From contig JAEACG010000002.1 of assembly GCA_016401345.1 (NCBI GenBank), forward strand, positions 248,001 to 312,000: a stretch of 64,000 nucleotides of DNA, in the 5' to 3' direction. Positions 28,398-36,559 of this stretch are shown piece by piece; position 1 is the stretch's first letter, and each line of letters opens with the position of its first letter. Origin of the DNA: Fictibacillus nanhaiensis (lineage in GTDB: Bacteria > Bacillota > Bacilli > Bacillales > Fictibacillaceae). The notes beneath the pieces were generated by a model. The model made no database searches. It saw nothing but the letters and a program-made list of their open reading frames with translations, and was not told where the DNA came from. The position numbers and the translations under genes are program-made.

Positions 28398-29039
28398 ATG
28401 GTGGCTTACTCATTTGTATTACTGGCACTAGCCGTCAGCCTGGACAGTTTTGGAGCCGGATTAACGTATGGAATGAAATCCATTAAAATTCCTTTTCGCT
28501 CCATTATGATCATCGCAATTTGTTCAGCTGTTACCTTTTTACTTTCGATGTTGCTTGGATTTACGTTAGAACAATTTATTTCACCTAAAACAGGTGAGAT
28601 ATTGGGAGGCGTGATTCTTCTCGGAATCGGAATCTACTCTCTATGGCAGGTTTTCTTACCAGAGAAAGAGAACGTTGAGTGCATGGAAAAAGAACCTAAG
28701 AACATTGTGCTTTTTGAAATTAAGTCGTTGGGAATCGTCATACACATACTTAAGAAACCAGTTATGGCAGATATCGATAAGTCTGGTTCAATTACGGGCT
28801 TAGAAGCTGTACTGCTTGGAATAGCATTATCGCTTGATGCCTTTGGAGCGGGAATAGGTGCAGCACTCATCGACTTGTCTCCTTCATTAACAACCATTAC
28901 AATTGCGGTGATGAGCGCTTTATTCTTATGGGGTGGTATGGTTTTAGGGTTATATCTTTTTAACAAAACAAACTGGATGAAGGGATTATCCATTCTGCCA
29001 GGCGTTTTATTGATCGTAATGGGATTATTAAAAATGTAA
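28398..29039 (+). CDS. ytaF: sporulation membrane protein YtaF
   Basis: A 213-residue membrane protein of the MntP/YtaF superfamily with two related halves, each starting ALAVSLDSFGAGL (near 8) and GIALSLDAFGAGIG (near 142), as in small cation exporters. About six membrane segments. A short insertion between the halves carries DIDKSGSITGLE, an EF-hand-like sequence. YtaF is annotated as sporulation-linked in Bacillus. Its ribosome binding site lies in a strong hairpin, so translation probably depends on where transcription starts. Confidence 0.85.
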   Translation: MVAYSFVLLALAVSLDSFGAGLTYGMKSIKIPFRSIMIIAICSAVTFLLSMLLGFTLEQFISPKTGEILGGVILLGIGIYSLWQVFLPEKENVECMEKEPKNIVLFEIKSLGIVIHILKKPVMADIDKSGSITGLEAVLLGIALSLDAFGAGIGAALIDLSPSLTTITIAVMSALFLWGGMVLGLYLFNKTNWMKGLSILPGVLLIVMGLLKM

Positions 29040-29055
29040 CACTGGAGGATAACTT

Positions 29056-29652
29056 GTGATTATTGGATTAACTGGAGGCATTGCAACGGGAAAATCAACA
29101 GTCAGTAACATCATCAGAGGTCAAGGAATTCCTGTAGTCGATGCTGATATCATTTCTAGAGAAGTTGTTATGCCAGAGAAAGAAGCATATGAGAAGATCG
29201 TGGCCTGCTTTGGTGAACAGATACTAAATGATGACAAGACAATAAACAGAGCAGGATTAGGAGAGATTATTTTTAACGATACTGAAAAGAGGACGATGCT
29301 GAACGAGATTGTTCACCCTGCTGTAAGAAAGGAAATGAGACAGCAAGCAGATGATTATCTACGTTCAGGAGAGTCTATAGTGGTTATGGATATACCACTT
29401 TTATTTGAGAGTAAGCTTACACATATGGTAGATCGAACGTGGTTAGTATATGCAACGCCCGAAATACAACTTCAAAGATTGATAAATCGTGATCATTTTT
29501 CAGAGAAGCAAGCGAAGTCTAGAATCCATTCCCAGATGCCGATCACAGAAAAAAAGGAATTAGCAGATGTAGTAATCAACAATAATGGATCTCTTTCTGC
29601 TTTAGAAAATGATGTTCTTTCCTTGCTAAAACAAACAAAAAAACAGACCTGA
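29056..29652 (+). CDS. coaE: dephospho-CoA kinase
   Basis: Last step of coenzyme A synthesis, phosphorylating the 3'-hydroxyl of dephospho-CoA. The 198-residue protein starts with the P-loop GLTGGIATGKSTVS (4-17) and contains DADIISREVV near 29 and DIPLLFESKL near 114-123. The start is GTG at 29056, supported by CTGGAGGATAACTT. It closes the polA-mutM-ytaF-coaE cluster. Confidence 0.95.
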   Translation: MIIGLTGGIATGKSTVSNIIRGQGIPVVDADIISREVVMPEKEAYEKIVACFGEQILNDDKTINRAGLGEIIFNDTEKRTMLNEIVHPAVRKEMRQQADDYLRSGESIVVMDIPLLFESKLTHMVDRTWLVYATPEIQLQRLINRDHFSEKQAKSRIHSQMPITEKKELADVVINNNGSLSALENDVLSLLKQTKKQT

Positions 29653-29675
29653 TAACCATTTCAGGTCTGTTTTTA
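29641..29675 (+). terminator. coaE terminator
   Basis: ACAGACCTGA / TCAGGTCTGT stem, loop 8 nt, five T. The 5' arm overlaps the coaE stop codon. Confidence 0.9.
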
Positions 29676-29734
29676 TCTATATAAGCCCTTTTTCAGCCTA
29701 AATTAAATAAAAGTATGTTCTTTTCAAGTGTTAA

Positions 29735-29745
29735 TATGATATACT
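29735..29745. promoter_or_regulatory. CcpN-type operator over the gapB -10 region
   Basis: TATGATATACT matches the CcpN consensus TRTGHYATAYW at every position, and its last six bases (TATACT) would be the gapB -10 box. CcpN represses gapB and pckA under glycolytic conditions in B. subtilis. The -35 (near 29718) is poorly conserved. Confidence 0.65.
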
Positions 29746-29796
29746 AATTACAGATAGATACAAGAAAGAGTATAACACATTGGAAGGAGCAGCTTC

Positions 29797-30837
29797 ATGA
29801 AAGCAAAAATTGCAATTAATGGCTTGGGGAGAATCGGAAGAATGGTCTTCCGCAAAATGATGGAGAACGATGAATTTGAGGTTGTAGCTGTTAATGCCAG
29901 CTATCCTGCAGAGACTCTTGCTCATATGGTTAAGTACGATTCTATACATGGGACGTACCCGGGAGAAGTTGTTGCTGGAGAAGATGCCCTTTTTGTTGAT
30001 GGAAAAAAAGTTCAATTAGTTAACTCTCGCGATCCTCGTGAACTTCCTTGGGGAACGTTAGGCGTTGATATTGTTATAGAAGCAACTGGGAAATTTGTTT
30101 CACAAGAATCTGCTGGTCTTCATATTGAAGCAGGTGCAAAGAAAGTAATTATCACTGCTCCAGGGAAAGATGAAGACATTACAATTGTTATGGGAGTAAA
30201 TGATAGCGATTACATTTCTTCGAAACACCATATTATATCTAATGCATCGTGCACGACGAACTGTTTAGCCCCTGTGATTAAAGTGCTTGATGATCAGTTC
30301 GGGGTACAGTCCGGAATGATGACGACTGTACATGCGTATACGAATGACCAGAAAAATATTGATAACCCACATAAAGACTTAAGACGTGCACGTGCATGTG
30401 GCACTTCTATTATTCCAACTTCTACAGGTGCTGCAAAAGCTATTGCAAAAGTCTTGCCTCACTTAGAAGGCAAACTGAATGGTATGGCACTACGCGTTCC
30501 AACACCTAACGTTTCATTGGTTGACGTTGTTGTGGAGTTAAAGACTCCTGTATCTAAAGACCAAGTCAATCATGCTCTACAATCGGCATCTGAAGGATCA
30601 ATGCGTGGAATCTTAGGGTACAGCGATCTGCCGCTAGTATCGATTGATTATAATGGAAATGAAAACTCTTCAATCATTGACGGCTTATCAACTATGGTGA
30701 TGGACGGTAATAAAGTAAAGGTCCTTGCTTGGTATGACAATGAATGGGGTTATTCATGCCGAGTAGTAGATCTTGCGAAACATGTAAGTGTTGCTTTGAA
30801 TATGCCGGTACAAGAAAAAAATGTGTCAGTATCATAA
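29797..30837 (+). CDS. gapB: glyceraldehyde-3-phosphate dehydrogenase, gluconeogenic NADP type
   Basis: A 346-residue GAPDH with catalytic Cys152 in SNASCTTNCLAP and the dinucleotide motif INGLGRIGRMVF (7-18). Where NAD-specific glycolytic enzymes have Asp after the second beta strand, this protein has Ala34 (VNAS), as in GapB, which works with NADP in the gluconeogenic direction. The C-terminus is a few residues longer than in B. subtilis. A strong GGAAGGAG site precedes the ATG. CcpN-like operator and terminator make it a single-gene unit. Confidence 0.93.
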   Translation: MKAKIAINGLGRIGRMVFRKMMENDEFEVVAVNASYPAETLAHMVKYDSIHGTYPGEVVAGEDALFVDGKKVQLVNSRDPRELPWGTLGVDIVIEATGKFVSQESAGLHIEAGAKKVIITAPGKDEDITIVMGVNDSDYISSKHHIISNASCTTNCLAPVIKVLDDQFGVQSGMMTTVHAYTNDQKNIDNPHKDLRRARACGTSIIPTSTGAAKAIAKVLPHLEGKLNGMALRVPTPNVSLVDVVVELKTPVSKDQVNHALQSASEGSMRGILGYSDLPLVSIDYNGNENSSIIDGLSTMVMDGNKVKVLAWYDNEWGYSCRVVDLAKHVSVALNMPVQEKNVSVS

Positions 30838-30867
30838 AAACAGTCAGTTAAAATAAATAAATGAGTG

Positions 30868-30895
30868 AGAGCTGGATATCACACCAGCTCTTTTC
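30868..30895 (+). terminator. gapB terminator
   Basis: AGAGCTGG / CCAGCTCT perfect stem with an 8-nt loop and T-run. Confidence 0.9.
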
Positions 30896-30982
30896 TACTT
30901 TTAAACGAACTAGTATGTTTCAATTGATCCTTATCCTTAAAAAACAATATAAAATTGACTTAAAAAAATTTGCCCATAGTTA

Positions 30983-31011
30983 TTGCAAATAAATTTTAAA
31001 AGAAGTATACT
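30983..31011 (+). promoter_or_regulatory. SigA promoter of speD
   Basis: TTGCAA (30983-30988), 17-bp spacer, TATACT (31006-31011). It leaves a leader of about 140 nt before speD. Confidence 0.8.
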
Positions 31012-31017
31012 ATGATT

Positions 31018-31158
31018 CGTGAACTTCAAATAAAGCAAACAAAGGCATTGAATGCTACTTAAAGGGTTAGGACCTCTTTGGACTAACTTGCCCCCGTGGT
31101 AGATATTCGATACCGCATGCTTGAAGGCATGATTATTTTTAAAAGGGGGACTATGCTA
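31018..31158 (+). promoter_or_regulatory. structured speD leader with possible anti-RBS
   Basis: Possible stems: GTTAG (31066-31070) / CTAAC (31083-31087); GTGGTA (31096-31101) / TACCGC (31111-31116) with one wobble; CATGC (31116-31120) / GCATG (31127-31131) followed by ATTATTTTT, a weak terminator shape. CCCCC at 31091-31095 is complementary to GGGGG at 31145-31149 in the speD ribosome binding site. A 16-codon ORF runs through the first part. The region looks like a translational or transcriptional attenuator; ligand or signal unknown. Confidence 0.5.
31052..31102 (+). CDS. candidate speD leader peptide, 16 aa
   Basis: ATG at 31052 has AAAGG (31041-31045) 6 nt upstream. Translation is [16 protein letters not shown] followed by TAG. 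The last codons CCC-CCG-TGG-TAG place Pro-Pro just before the final residue and stop, a context that stalls ribosomes, and the same bases form the CCCCC that can pair with the speD ribosome binding site. Too short to be certain of; judged by its ribosome binding site, position in the leader and overlap with the predicted stems. Confidence 0.5.
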   Translation: MLLKGLGPLWTNLPPW

Positions 31159-31542
31159 ATGGATACAATGGGAAGACACGTAATTGCTGAGTTATGGGGT
31201 TGTGATTCTGAAAAACTAAATGACATGAAATTTATTGAAGAGACATTCGTTGACGCTGCATTGAAATCAGGTGCAGAAATTCGTGAGGTTGCTTTTCATA
31301 AATTTGCTCCACATGGTGTAAGTGGAGTTGTTATTATTTCTGAATCTCATCTAACTATTCACAGTTTTCCTGAGCATGGTTATGCAAGTATTGATGTATA
31401 TACGTGTGGAGATCGAATCGATCCTAACGTAGCTGCTGATTACATTTCGGAGGCACTTGGCGCTAAAAAGCGCGAAAACTTGGAAGTTCCTCGTGGAATG
31501 GGTCCAATTTCTGTTGCCAAATCAAAAGTTACTGCTCAATAA
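31159..31542 (+). CDS. speD: S-adenosylmethionine decarboxylase proenzyme
   Basis: Makes decarboxylated S-adenosylmethionine, the aminopropyl donor for spermidine. The 127-residue prokaryotic class 1B form is self-cleaved between Glu62 and Ser63 in [13 protein letters not shown], Ser63 becoming the pyruvoyl group; His68 and Cys83 of VYTCGD are the other expected catalytic residues. The ATG at 31159 lies 9 nt after the GGGGG; an ATG two codons upstream is too close to that site. It follows gapB as in B. subtilis but has its own promoter and leader. Confidence 0.95.
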   Translation: MDTMGRHVIAELWGCDSEKLNDMKFIEETFVDAALKSGAEIREVAFHKFAPHGVSGVVIISESHLTIHSFPEHGYASIDVYTCGDRIDPNVAADYISEALGAKKRENLEVPRGMGPISVAKSKVTAQ

Positions 31543-31562
31543 TTTAAAAACAGAATGTACGT

Positions 31563-31590
31563 GAGGTGTGAGAAATCACACCTCTTTTTT
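31563..31590 (+). terminator. speD terminator
   Basis: GAGGTGTGA / TCACACCTC, perfect 9-bp stem capped by a GAAA tetraloop, six T. Confidence 0.95.
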
Positions 31591-31647
31591 ATTTCACTCA
31601 TTATAGGGAATAATAGGATACAAATTATATTGCTTTGGAGGACTACT

Positions 31648-32043
31648 ATGTTTAGAAAACTTCAAAATCTAATGGAAAATCATGCAGAAACGAGTGAACA
31701 GCATGTGGACGAAAGACTTAGAACCCATTATTTTAAAGCTAATAAACCTGAAGTAATGAAAGTGATCAAACAGATTTTAGATGAAGACATGAATTTCCAT
31801 GAGCTAGGTTTTTCAGAAGAAAGGGGAGAGGTAACGTTTGAAGTTAGACAGCCTAAGAGTGCGTTTGTCGTTATTAGTGTAGTAACAGTTAAAGCGAATC
31901 GAACTGCTGTAGATTTAAACGTATCAACAGAATCTGCTCTTCCTTTCAATTTTGGCAACAATCAAAGACTTATTGTAAATATTTATGAAATCTTAAAAGA
32001 AAAACTAACGTTTGTTGGGACGTCAATGGCTGAAAAATTGTAG
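31648..32043 (+). CDS. conserved hypothetical cytosolic protein, 131 aa
   Basis: Unrecognised soluble protein starting MFRKLQNLMENHAETSEQH. Predicted alpha/beta make-up with a short N-terminal helix, then alternating strands (EVTFEVRQPKSAFVVISVVTV) and a C-terminal helix. The ATG at 31648 follows TTGGAGGA; the 31 codons upstream in frame overlap the speD terminator and are not coding. It stands between speD and nrdR. No catalytic motif seen. Confidence 0.75.
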   Translation: MFRKLQNLMENHAETSEQHVDERLRTHYFKANKPEVMKVIKQILDEDMNFHELGFSEERGEVTFEVRQPKSAFVVISVVTVKANRTAVDLNVSTESALPFNFGNNQRLIVNIYEILKEKLTFVGTSMAEKL

Positions 32044-32115
32044 GAATAGCTTGTCACATTCCTCCCTTTTCTTTAAGATAGATAGAGAATAGAAAATTTT
32101 TTGGGGATGATTACA

Positions 32116-32577
32116 ATGAGGTGTCCTACTTGCCAGCACAACGGAACAAAAGTGCTTGATTCAAGACCTGTACATAGCGGAAGATCCATTCGCCGCAGAA
32201 GGGAATGTGAATCTTGCAGCTATAGATTTACTACATTTGAAACGGTAGAACAAACACCGCTTATCATTGTTAAAAAAGGCGGGGAACGAGAAGAGTTCAG
32301 CCGTGAAAAGATCCTTAGAGGGCTTATTAAAGCTTGCGAAAAAAGGCCAGTCCCCTTGGAAACACTTGAAAATATAGTAGATAGTATCGAAAAAGATTTG
32401 CGGAACTCAGGTGCATCTGAAGTTTCGAGTACAGCTGTTGGTGAACAGGTGATGGAGCATCTGTCTAAAACAGATGAGGTTGCATATGTAAGATTTGCCT
32501 CTGTATACCGTCAATTTAAAGATATTAATGTTTTTATACAGGAATTGAAAGAACTAATTAACAAGGAGGAGCGTTAA
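32116..32577 (+). CDS. nrdR: transcriptional repressor NrdR
   Basis: A 153-residue repressor of ribonucleotide reductase genes that reads the ATP/dATP balance. The N-terminal zinc ribbon has Cys3, Cys6, Cys31 and Cys34 (MRCPTC...CESC), and an ATP-cone domain follows (about 48-138, [15 protein letters not shown]). The ATG at 32116 has GGGGAT at good spacing and gives the conserved MRCPxC N-terminus; the longer TTG frame does not. No NrdR box was recognised near genes in this window. Confidence 0.95.
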   Translation: MRCPTCQHNGTKVLDSRPVHSGRSIRRRRECESCSYRFTTFETVEQTPLIIVKKGGEREEFSREKILRGLIKACEKRPVPLETLENIVDSIEKDLRNSGASEVSSTAVGEQVMEHLSKTDEVAYVRFASVYRQFKDINVFIQELKELINKEER

Positions 32578-32610
32578 AGCGTATCTTAGACTGCTGTAAC
32601 GCTCTTTTTA
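32569..32610 (+). terminator. nrdR terminator overlapping the stop codon
   Basis: GAGCGTTA (32569-32576) / TAACGCTC (32597-32604) plus five T; the 5' arm covers the last codons and stop of nrdR. Confidence 0.85.
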
Positions 32611-32667
32611 TTCCAATCTAACTCCGTATTCTGCTTTTCAGAATAAATTATATGTACAAAGTACTCT

Positions 32668-32694
32668 GGCTGACGATACTAAAATCCGTCGGCC
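32668..32694 (+). other. hairpin upstream of dnaB
   Basis: GGCTGACG (32668-32675) / CGTCGGCC (32687-32694), eight pairs with one wobble and an 11-nt loop, no T-run. About 38 nt before dnaB. Role unknown. Confidence 0.45.
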
Positions 32695-32732
32695 ACATTA
32701 CTGTTAAGACTTTTTAACAAAGGGTGAAAACG

Positions 32733-34121
32733 ATGACGGTACATTTTCAAGAAGTTGTGCCCGTTGATACGTATTCCGTCCAGTGCAAGGGTATGTTGCA
32801 TGAAATAGATCATAAAGTTCTTACCATGCTATATCAGCCGTTGGTTGGCGCATTTGCACATAGTTTATACATGACATTGTGGTGCGAAGTAAATATGGAT
32901 CGGCAGACACAAAAACATCAGCACCTCATGAACGTGACTCAGTTCTCGTTAAAAGATATATTATCGGGAAGAAAGAAGCTAGAAGCGATCGGTCTTTTGA
33001 AGACGTTTAAAAAAGATGGTGATAGCTCTAGGGAGTACATTTATGAGCTTCAACTCCCGCTTTCGCCGAACGCTTTTTTTACAGATGGCTTTTTAAGTAT
33101 ATATCTCTTTAATCGATTGGGAAAAGCGAAGTTTAATGAAGTTAGAGAATCTTTTTATATCTCTCAAATGGATGTGTCAGATTATAGAGATGTGACCGCT
33201 TCTTTCAGTGACGTGTTTACTTCTTTGCATCCATCTGAAATGTCATCAAAGAGTTATGCTGAGATTAACGAAAATGTTCTTCCAAAAGATGTCTCTTTAC
33301 AGGAAAAAGACATTCATGGGAAAGTTGTACTAAGTGAATCTACCTTTGATTTTGAAGCGATGGTGAATCAGATCTCATCATTTATCGTACCTAAAGAAGT
33401 GCTCACTCCAAAATTAAAGGAAGCCATCTATAAGCTGGCATACATCTATCAGTTACAGCCGATGGATATGAGTAAACAGATTCAAAACGTATATTATTCC
33501 ACAGGAGAAATTTCTGCAGAGAGCTTAAGGAAAGAAATTCAAAAATGGTATCGATTTGAACATGAAGAAGGTCTACCAGTTCTAGCATTAAAAACGCAGC
33601 CGGTTCCATTAAAGGCACTTCATGGCATGCAACCTCAAACAAAAGAAGAAGAACTTATCAAATACTTTGAAGAAGTGTCACCTTATCGTTTGTTAGAAGA
33701 TTATTCAGGTACAACTCCTTCAGAAGTAGATTTGAAGCTTGTTGCTTACTGTATGATCGATCAGAATTTAACACCAGGGGTTACGAATGTTCTTTTAGAT
33801 TATGTTTTATCTGAGAATGATATGAAGCTTGCAAAAGGATTGATCGAACGGATCGCTTCACATTGGGCTCGAAAAAAAGCACAAACGGTAACAGAAGCAA
33901 TGGCGTTAGCACGCGATGAAAAACGAAAATATAAAGAATGGCAAGAAAAGAAAGTAAATTCAGGTTCTTACAATAAGGGTAATAAAAAGAGTAACGTAAC
34001 TGTTCCTGACTGGCTTAAACAGGATAAAGTGGCCACTAGTCAGACAGATCATTCAAACACTGATGCTACAGAGGACGAGAATCGTAAGTGGCTTGAAAGC
34101 TTGTTAAATAGTTCGAAATAA
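32733..34121 (+). CDS. dnaB: replication initiation and membrane attachment protein DnaB
   Basis: Helicase-loading protein of Firmicutes (not the E. coli helicase of the same name), 462 residues. With DnaD and DnaI it places the DnaC helicase at oriC and at PriA restart sites. The N-terminal winged-helix DDBH1 region (about 1-110) and the C-terminal DDBH2 domain (about 310-390) are recognisable, followed by a charged tail ending WLKQ...RKWLESLL. The ATG at 32733 follows AAAGGGTGAAAACG. It is coupled to dnaI, 11 nt downstream. Confidence 0.93.
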   Translation: MTVHFQEVVPVDTYSVQCKGMLHEIDHKVLTMLYQPLVGAFAHSLYMTLWCEVNMDRQTQKHQHLMNVTQFSLKDILSGRKKLEAIGLLKTFKKDGDSSREYIYELQLPLSPNAFFTDGFLSIYLFNRLGKAKFNEVRESFYISQMDVSDYRDVTASFSDVFTSLHPSEMSSKSYAEINENVLPKDVSLQEKDIHGKVVLSESTFDFEAMVNQISSFIVPKEVLTPKLKEAIYKLAYIYQLQPMDMSKQIQNVYYSTGEISAESLRKEIQKWYRFEHEEGLPVLALKTQPVPLKALHGMQPQTKEEELIKYFEEVSPYRLLEDYSGTTPSEVDLKLVAYCMIDQNLTPGVTNVLLDYVLSENDMKLAKGLIERIASHWARKKAQTVTEAMALARDEKRKYKEWQEKKVNSGSYNKGNKKSNVTVPDWLKQDKVATSQTDHSNTDATEDENRKWLESLLNSSK

Positions 34122-34132
34122 GGGGGGATAAT

Positions 34133-35077
34133 ATGGAATCTATTAAGGAATCTGTTAGAAATATGCCGGGTTTTGATAAGTTTCAAGAAAGATTTGAGCG
34201 AATGAAACAAGAAGTGCTTACAGACCCAGGAGTCATGCGTTTTCTAAGAGAGAATCCTGACATATCAGATGTCCATGCGGAAAAATTATTGTCCAGTTTT
34301 TACACCTTTAAGAACGAACAGAATGCCTGCCGCAATTGTCCAGGTTTAGATAACTGTCCGAATCTCATGCAAGGGTATCGTTCTGAACTAACAAAAGTTA
34401 GACATACTGTAGAACTTAGATACAAACCTTGTGAATTAAAGATTATTGATGAGCAAAAGAAATCTATGACTTCATTGATAAAGAGTTACTTTATACCGAA
34501 AGAGATACTAGAAGCGAGATTTGATCGTTTGTACAAGCATAGTATTGATGATACAAGACGTAATGCGATCTCGAAGGCTTATGAATTTGTCCAGATGGCA
34601 GGCTCGGGTCAGCAAGCAAAAGGGATCTACTTTTATGGGAAGTTTGGCGTTGGTAAAACGTATCTTCTCGGTGCCATCGCGAATGGTTTAGCAGAAAAAG
34701 GCGTTCACTCTTTGATCATTCATACACCAGAATTTCTTCGTGAAATGAAATCTTCACTCTCTGACGGAACATTTGACTCTAAGATGGAACTATTAAAGAC
34801 CGTTCCAGTACTTATGCTTGATGATCTTGGGGCTGAAAATATGACGAATTGGGTCAGGGATGAGATTATTGGGGTTATCCTTCAATATCGAATGATGGAA
34901 AAACTACCTACTCTCTATACGTCTAACTGTGATTATGATATGTTGCAGCAGCACTTATCGTATTCCCAAAAAGGCGGACTCGATGAACTGAAGGCTCTCA
35001 GGATCATGGAGCGTATCAAACACTTAAGTACTCCGATTTTTATGGGCGGAAATAAAAATTTCAGAGAAGATTATTAA
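34133..35077 (+). CDS. dnaI: primosomal helicase loader DnaI
   Basis: AAA+ ATPase of 314 residues that loads the replicative helicase. The N-terminal helicase-binding domain carries a zinc-binding cluster (CRNCPGLDNC and a later Cys in KPCELK). The ATPase core has Walker A GKFGVGKT near 169-176, Walker B PVLMLDDLGAE near 224-234, and a sensor region LYTSNCD. A strong AAGGGGGGA site precedes the ATG. Downstream of dnaB as throughout Bacillus. Confidence 0.95.
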   Translation: MESIKESVRNMPGFDKFQERFERMKQEVLTDPGVMRFLRENPDISDVHAEKLLSSFYTFKNEQNACRNCPGLDNCPNLMQGYRSELTKVRHTVELRYKPCELKIIDEQKKSMTSLIKSYFIPKEILEARFDRLYKHSIDDTRRNAISKAYEFVQMAGSGQQAKGIYFYGKFGVGKTYLLGAIANGLAEKGVHSLIIHTPEFLREMKSSLSDGTFDSKMELLKTVPVLMLDDLGAENMTNWVRDEIIGVILQYRMMEKLPTLYTSNCDYDMLQQHLSYSQKGGLDELKALRIMERIKHLSTPIFMGGNKNFREDY

Positions 35078-35083
35078 TATAGT

Positions 35084-35114
35084 TTCTGCTCTTTTAATGG
35101 GCAGAAGCTTTTTT
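35084..35114 (+). terminator. dnaI terminator
   Basis: TTCTGCTC / GGGCAGAA stem (one wobble), 7-nt loop, GC then six T. Confidence 0.88.
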
Positions 35115-35201
35115 CTTGAAAACCCAAAGCTGTCTCTTCTACTAAAATATGATAGGATAAGAACAGACAAGATCTTAAGACATTGTATTCGGAGGTTACC
35201 G

Positions 35202-36308
35202 ATGAGTATAGAATCTATTTTACAAAAAGCTTTAGATGGCGAACGTTTATCGGTAGAAGATGCCGTTAAACTTTATGAAAGTGATGAAGTAGAACGCATG
35301 GGAGAAGTTGCGGATATTATTATGAAAAGGTGGCATCCTGAACCGATCACCTCATTCGTTATTGGCCGTAACGTAAACTATACAAATTTTTGTGATACAT
35401 ATTGCAGGTTCTGCGCATTCTATAGAGCGCCAGGAAGCAGTGAAGGTTATGTGTTGGATGATGATGTGATCTTCCAAAAGATTCAAGAGACAGTTGATGT
35501 AGGCGGTACAGAAATTCTAATGCAAGGTGGAACAAATCCTAACTTGCCATTCAGCTACTATACGGACTTATTAAGAGAGATCAAAAAGCGCTTTGATATC
35601 ACGATGCATTCATTTTCTCCAGCAGAAGTATGGAAGATGGTTGAAGTATCTGGTCTGTCTCTAGAGGAAGTGCTCAGAGAACTGAAAGAAGCTGGACTTG
35701 ATTCTCTTCCAGGTGGGGGAGCAGAAATTTTAGATGACCGCACTCGTAAGAAGATTAGCAAACTTAAAGGCTCGTGGACAGAGTGGATCGACTGTATGAA
35801 AACAGCTAAAAAAGTTGGTTTGCATTCTACTGCTACGATGGTCATTGGATTTGGAGAAACATTCGAAGAACGTGCCCTTCATTTACAGCGTGTTCGTGAT
35901 GCACAAGACGAGACGGATTGTTTCTTGGCTTTCATCTCTTGGACATTTCAGCCGGATAACACGAATATGAAGGCTGAAAAGACAACGCCGAGAGAATATC
36001 TCAAAAATGTTGCGATCTCTCGAATCTTCCTAGATAACATTCCTAACTTCCAATCTTCATGGGTTACGATGGGGCCAGAAGTTGGTAAAAAATCTCTCCA
36101 CTATGGCTGCAATGACTTTGGCAGCACGATGATGGAAGAGAACGTTGTTTCAGCAGCTGGAACGACTCACAAAGTAAACACGAATTTAACACTTCGATTG
36201 ATTCGTGAAGCAGGTAAGATTCCTGCTCAACGAAATACAAAATATGAAACACTTCGTGTGTTTGAAGATGAAGAAAAAGCTGAAAAAGATTTTGTTATGC
36301 AAAATTAA
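35202..36308 (+). CDS. mqnC: cyclic dehypoxanthinyl futalosine synthase (radical SAM)
   Basis: Radical-SAM enzyme of the futalosine route to menaquinone, 368 residues. The iron-sulfur cluster motif is CDTYCRFC (Cys64, Cys68, Cys71), then MQGGTNPNLPFSYYTDLLREIK, HSFSPAEV and LPGGGAEILDD, typical of the MqnC/CofH group; the spacing and the C-terminal HYGCNDFGSTMMEENVV stretch favour MqnC. The start at 35202 follows TCGGAGGTTACCG. It stands alone between dnaI and a transporter, without other mqn genes nearby. B. subtilis makes menaquinone by the Men route, so this is an informative difference. Confidence 0.88.
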   Translation: MSIESILQKALDGERLSVEDAVKLYESDEVERMGEVADIIMKRWHPEPITSFVIGRNVNYTNFCDTYCRFCAFYRAPGSSEGYVLDDDVIFQKIQETVDVGGTEILMQGGTNPNLPFSYYTDLLREIKKRFDITMHSFSPAEVWKMVEVSGLSLEEVLRELKEAGLDSLPGGGAEILDDRTRKKISKLKGSWTEWIDCMKTAKKVGLHSTATMVIGFGETFEERALHLQRVRDAQDETDCFLAFISWTFQPDNTNMKAEKTTPREYLKNVAISRIFLDNIPNFQSSWVTMGPEVGKKSLHYGCNDFGSTMMEENVVSAAGTTHKVNTNLTLRLIREAGKIPAQRNTKYETLRVFEDEEKAEKDFVMQN

Positions 36309-36313
36309 CAGTG

Positions 36314-36347
36314 AAGCACTTGGCATATTTATGTCGAGTGCTTTTTT
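36314..36347 (+). terminator. mqnC terminator
   Basis: AAGCACT (36314-36320) / AGTGCTT (36337-36343), with further wobble pairs towards the loop, then a T-run. Confidence 0.88.
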
Positions 36348-36559
36348 CGTTCATTTGGATGGATGATTTAACTTTTATGATTGTCATAGAGGCACAAGCC
36401 GAATTTAGATGACACAAATGACTACAAGACGGGGCTTTTGTTTTATATCCCAATGGTAATGAGTGACTTTCGTATTAAAAATAATTATCTTAATTTTCCT
36501 TATATTTAAAATTTTGTGTATAATATAAGAATATTTAGAATAAAGGGGGAAATATAAAA

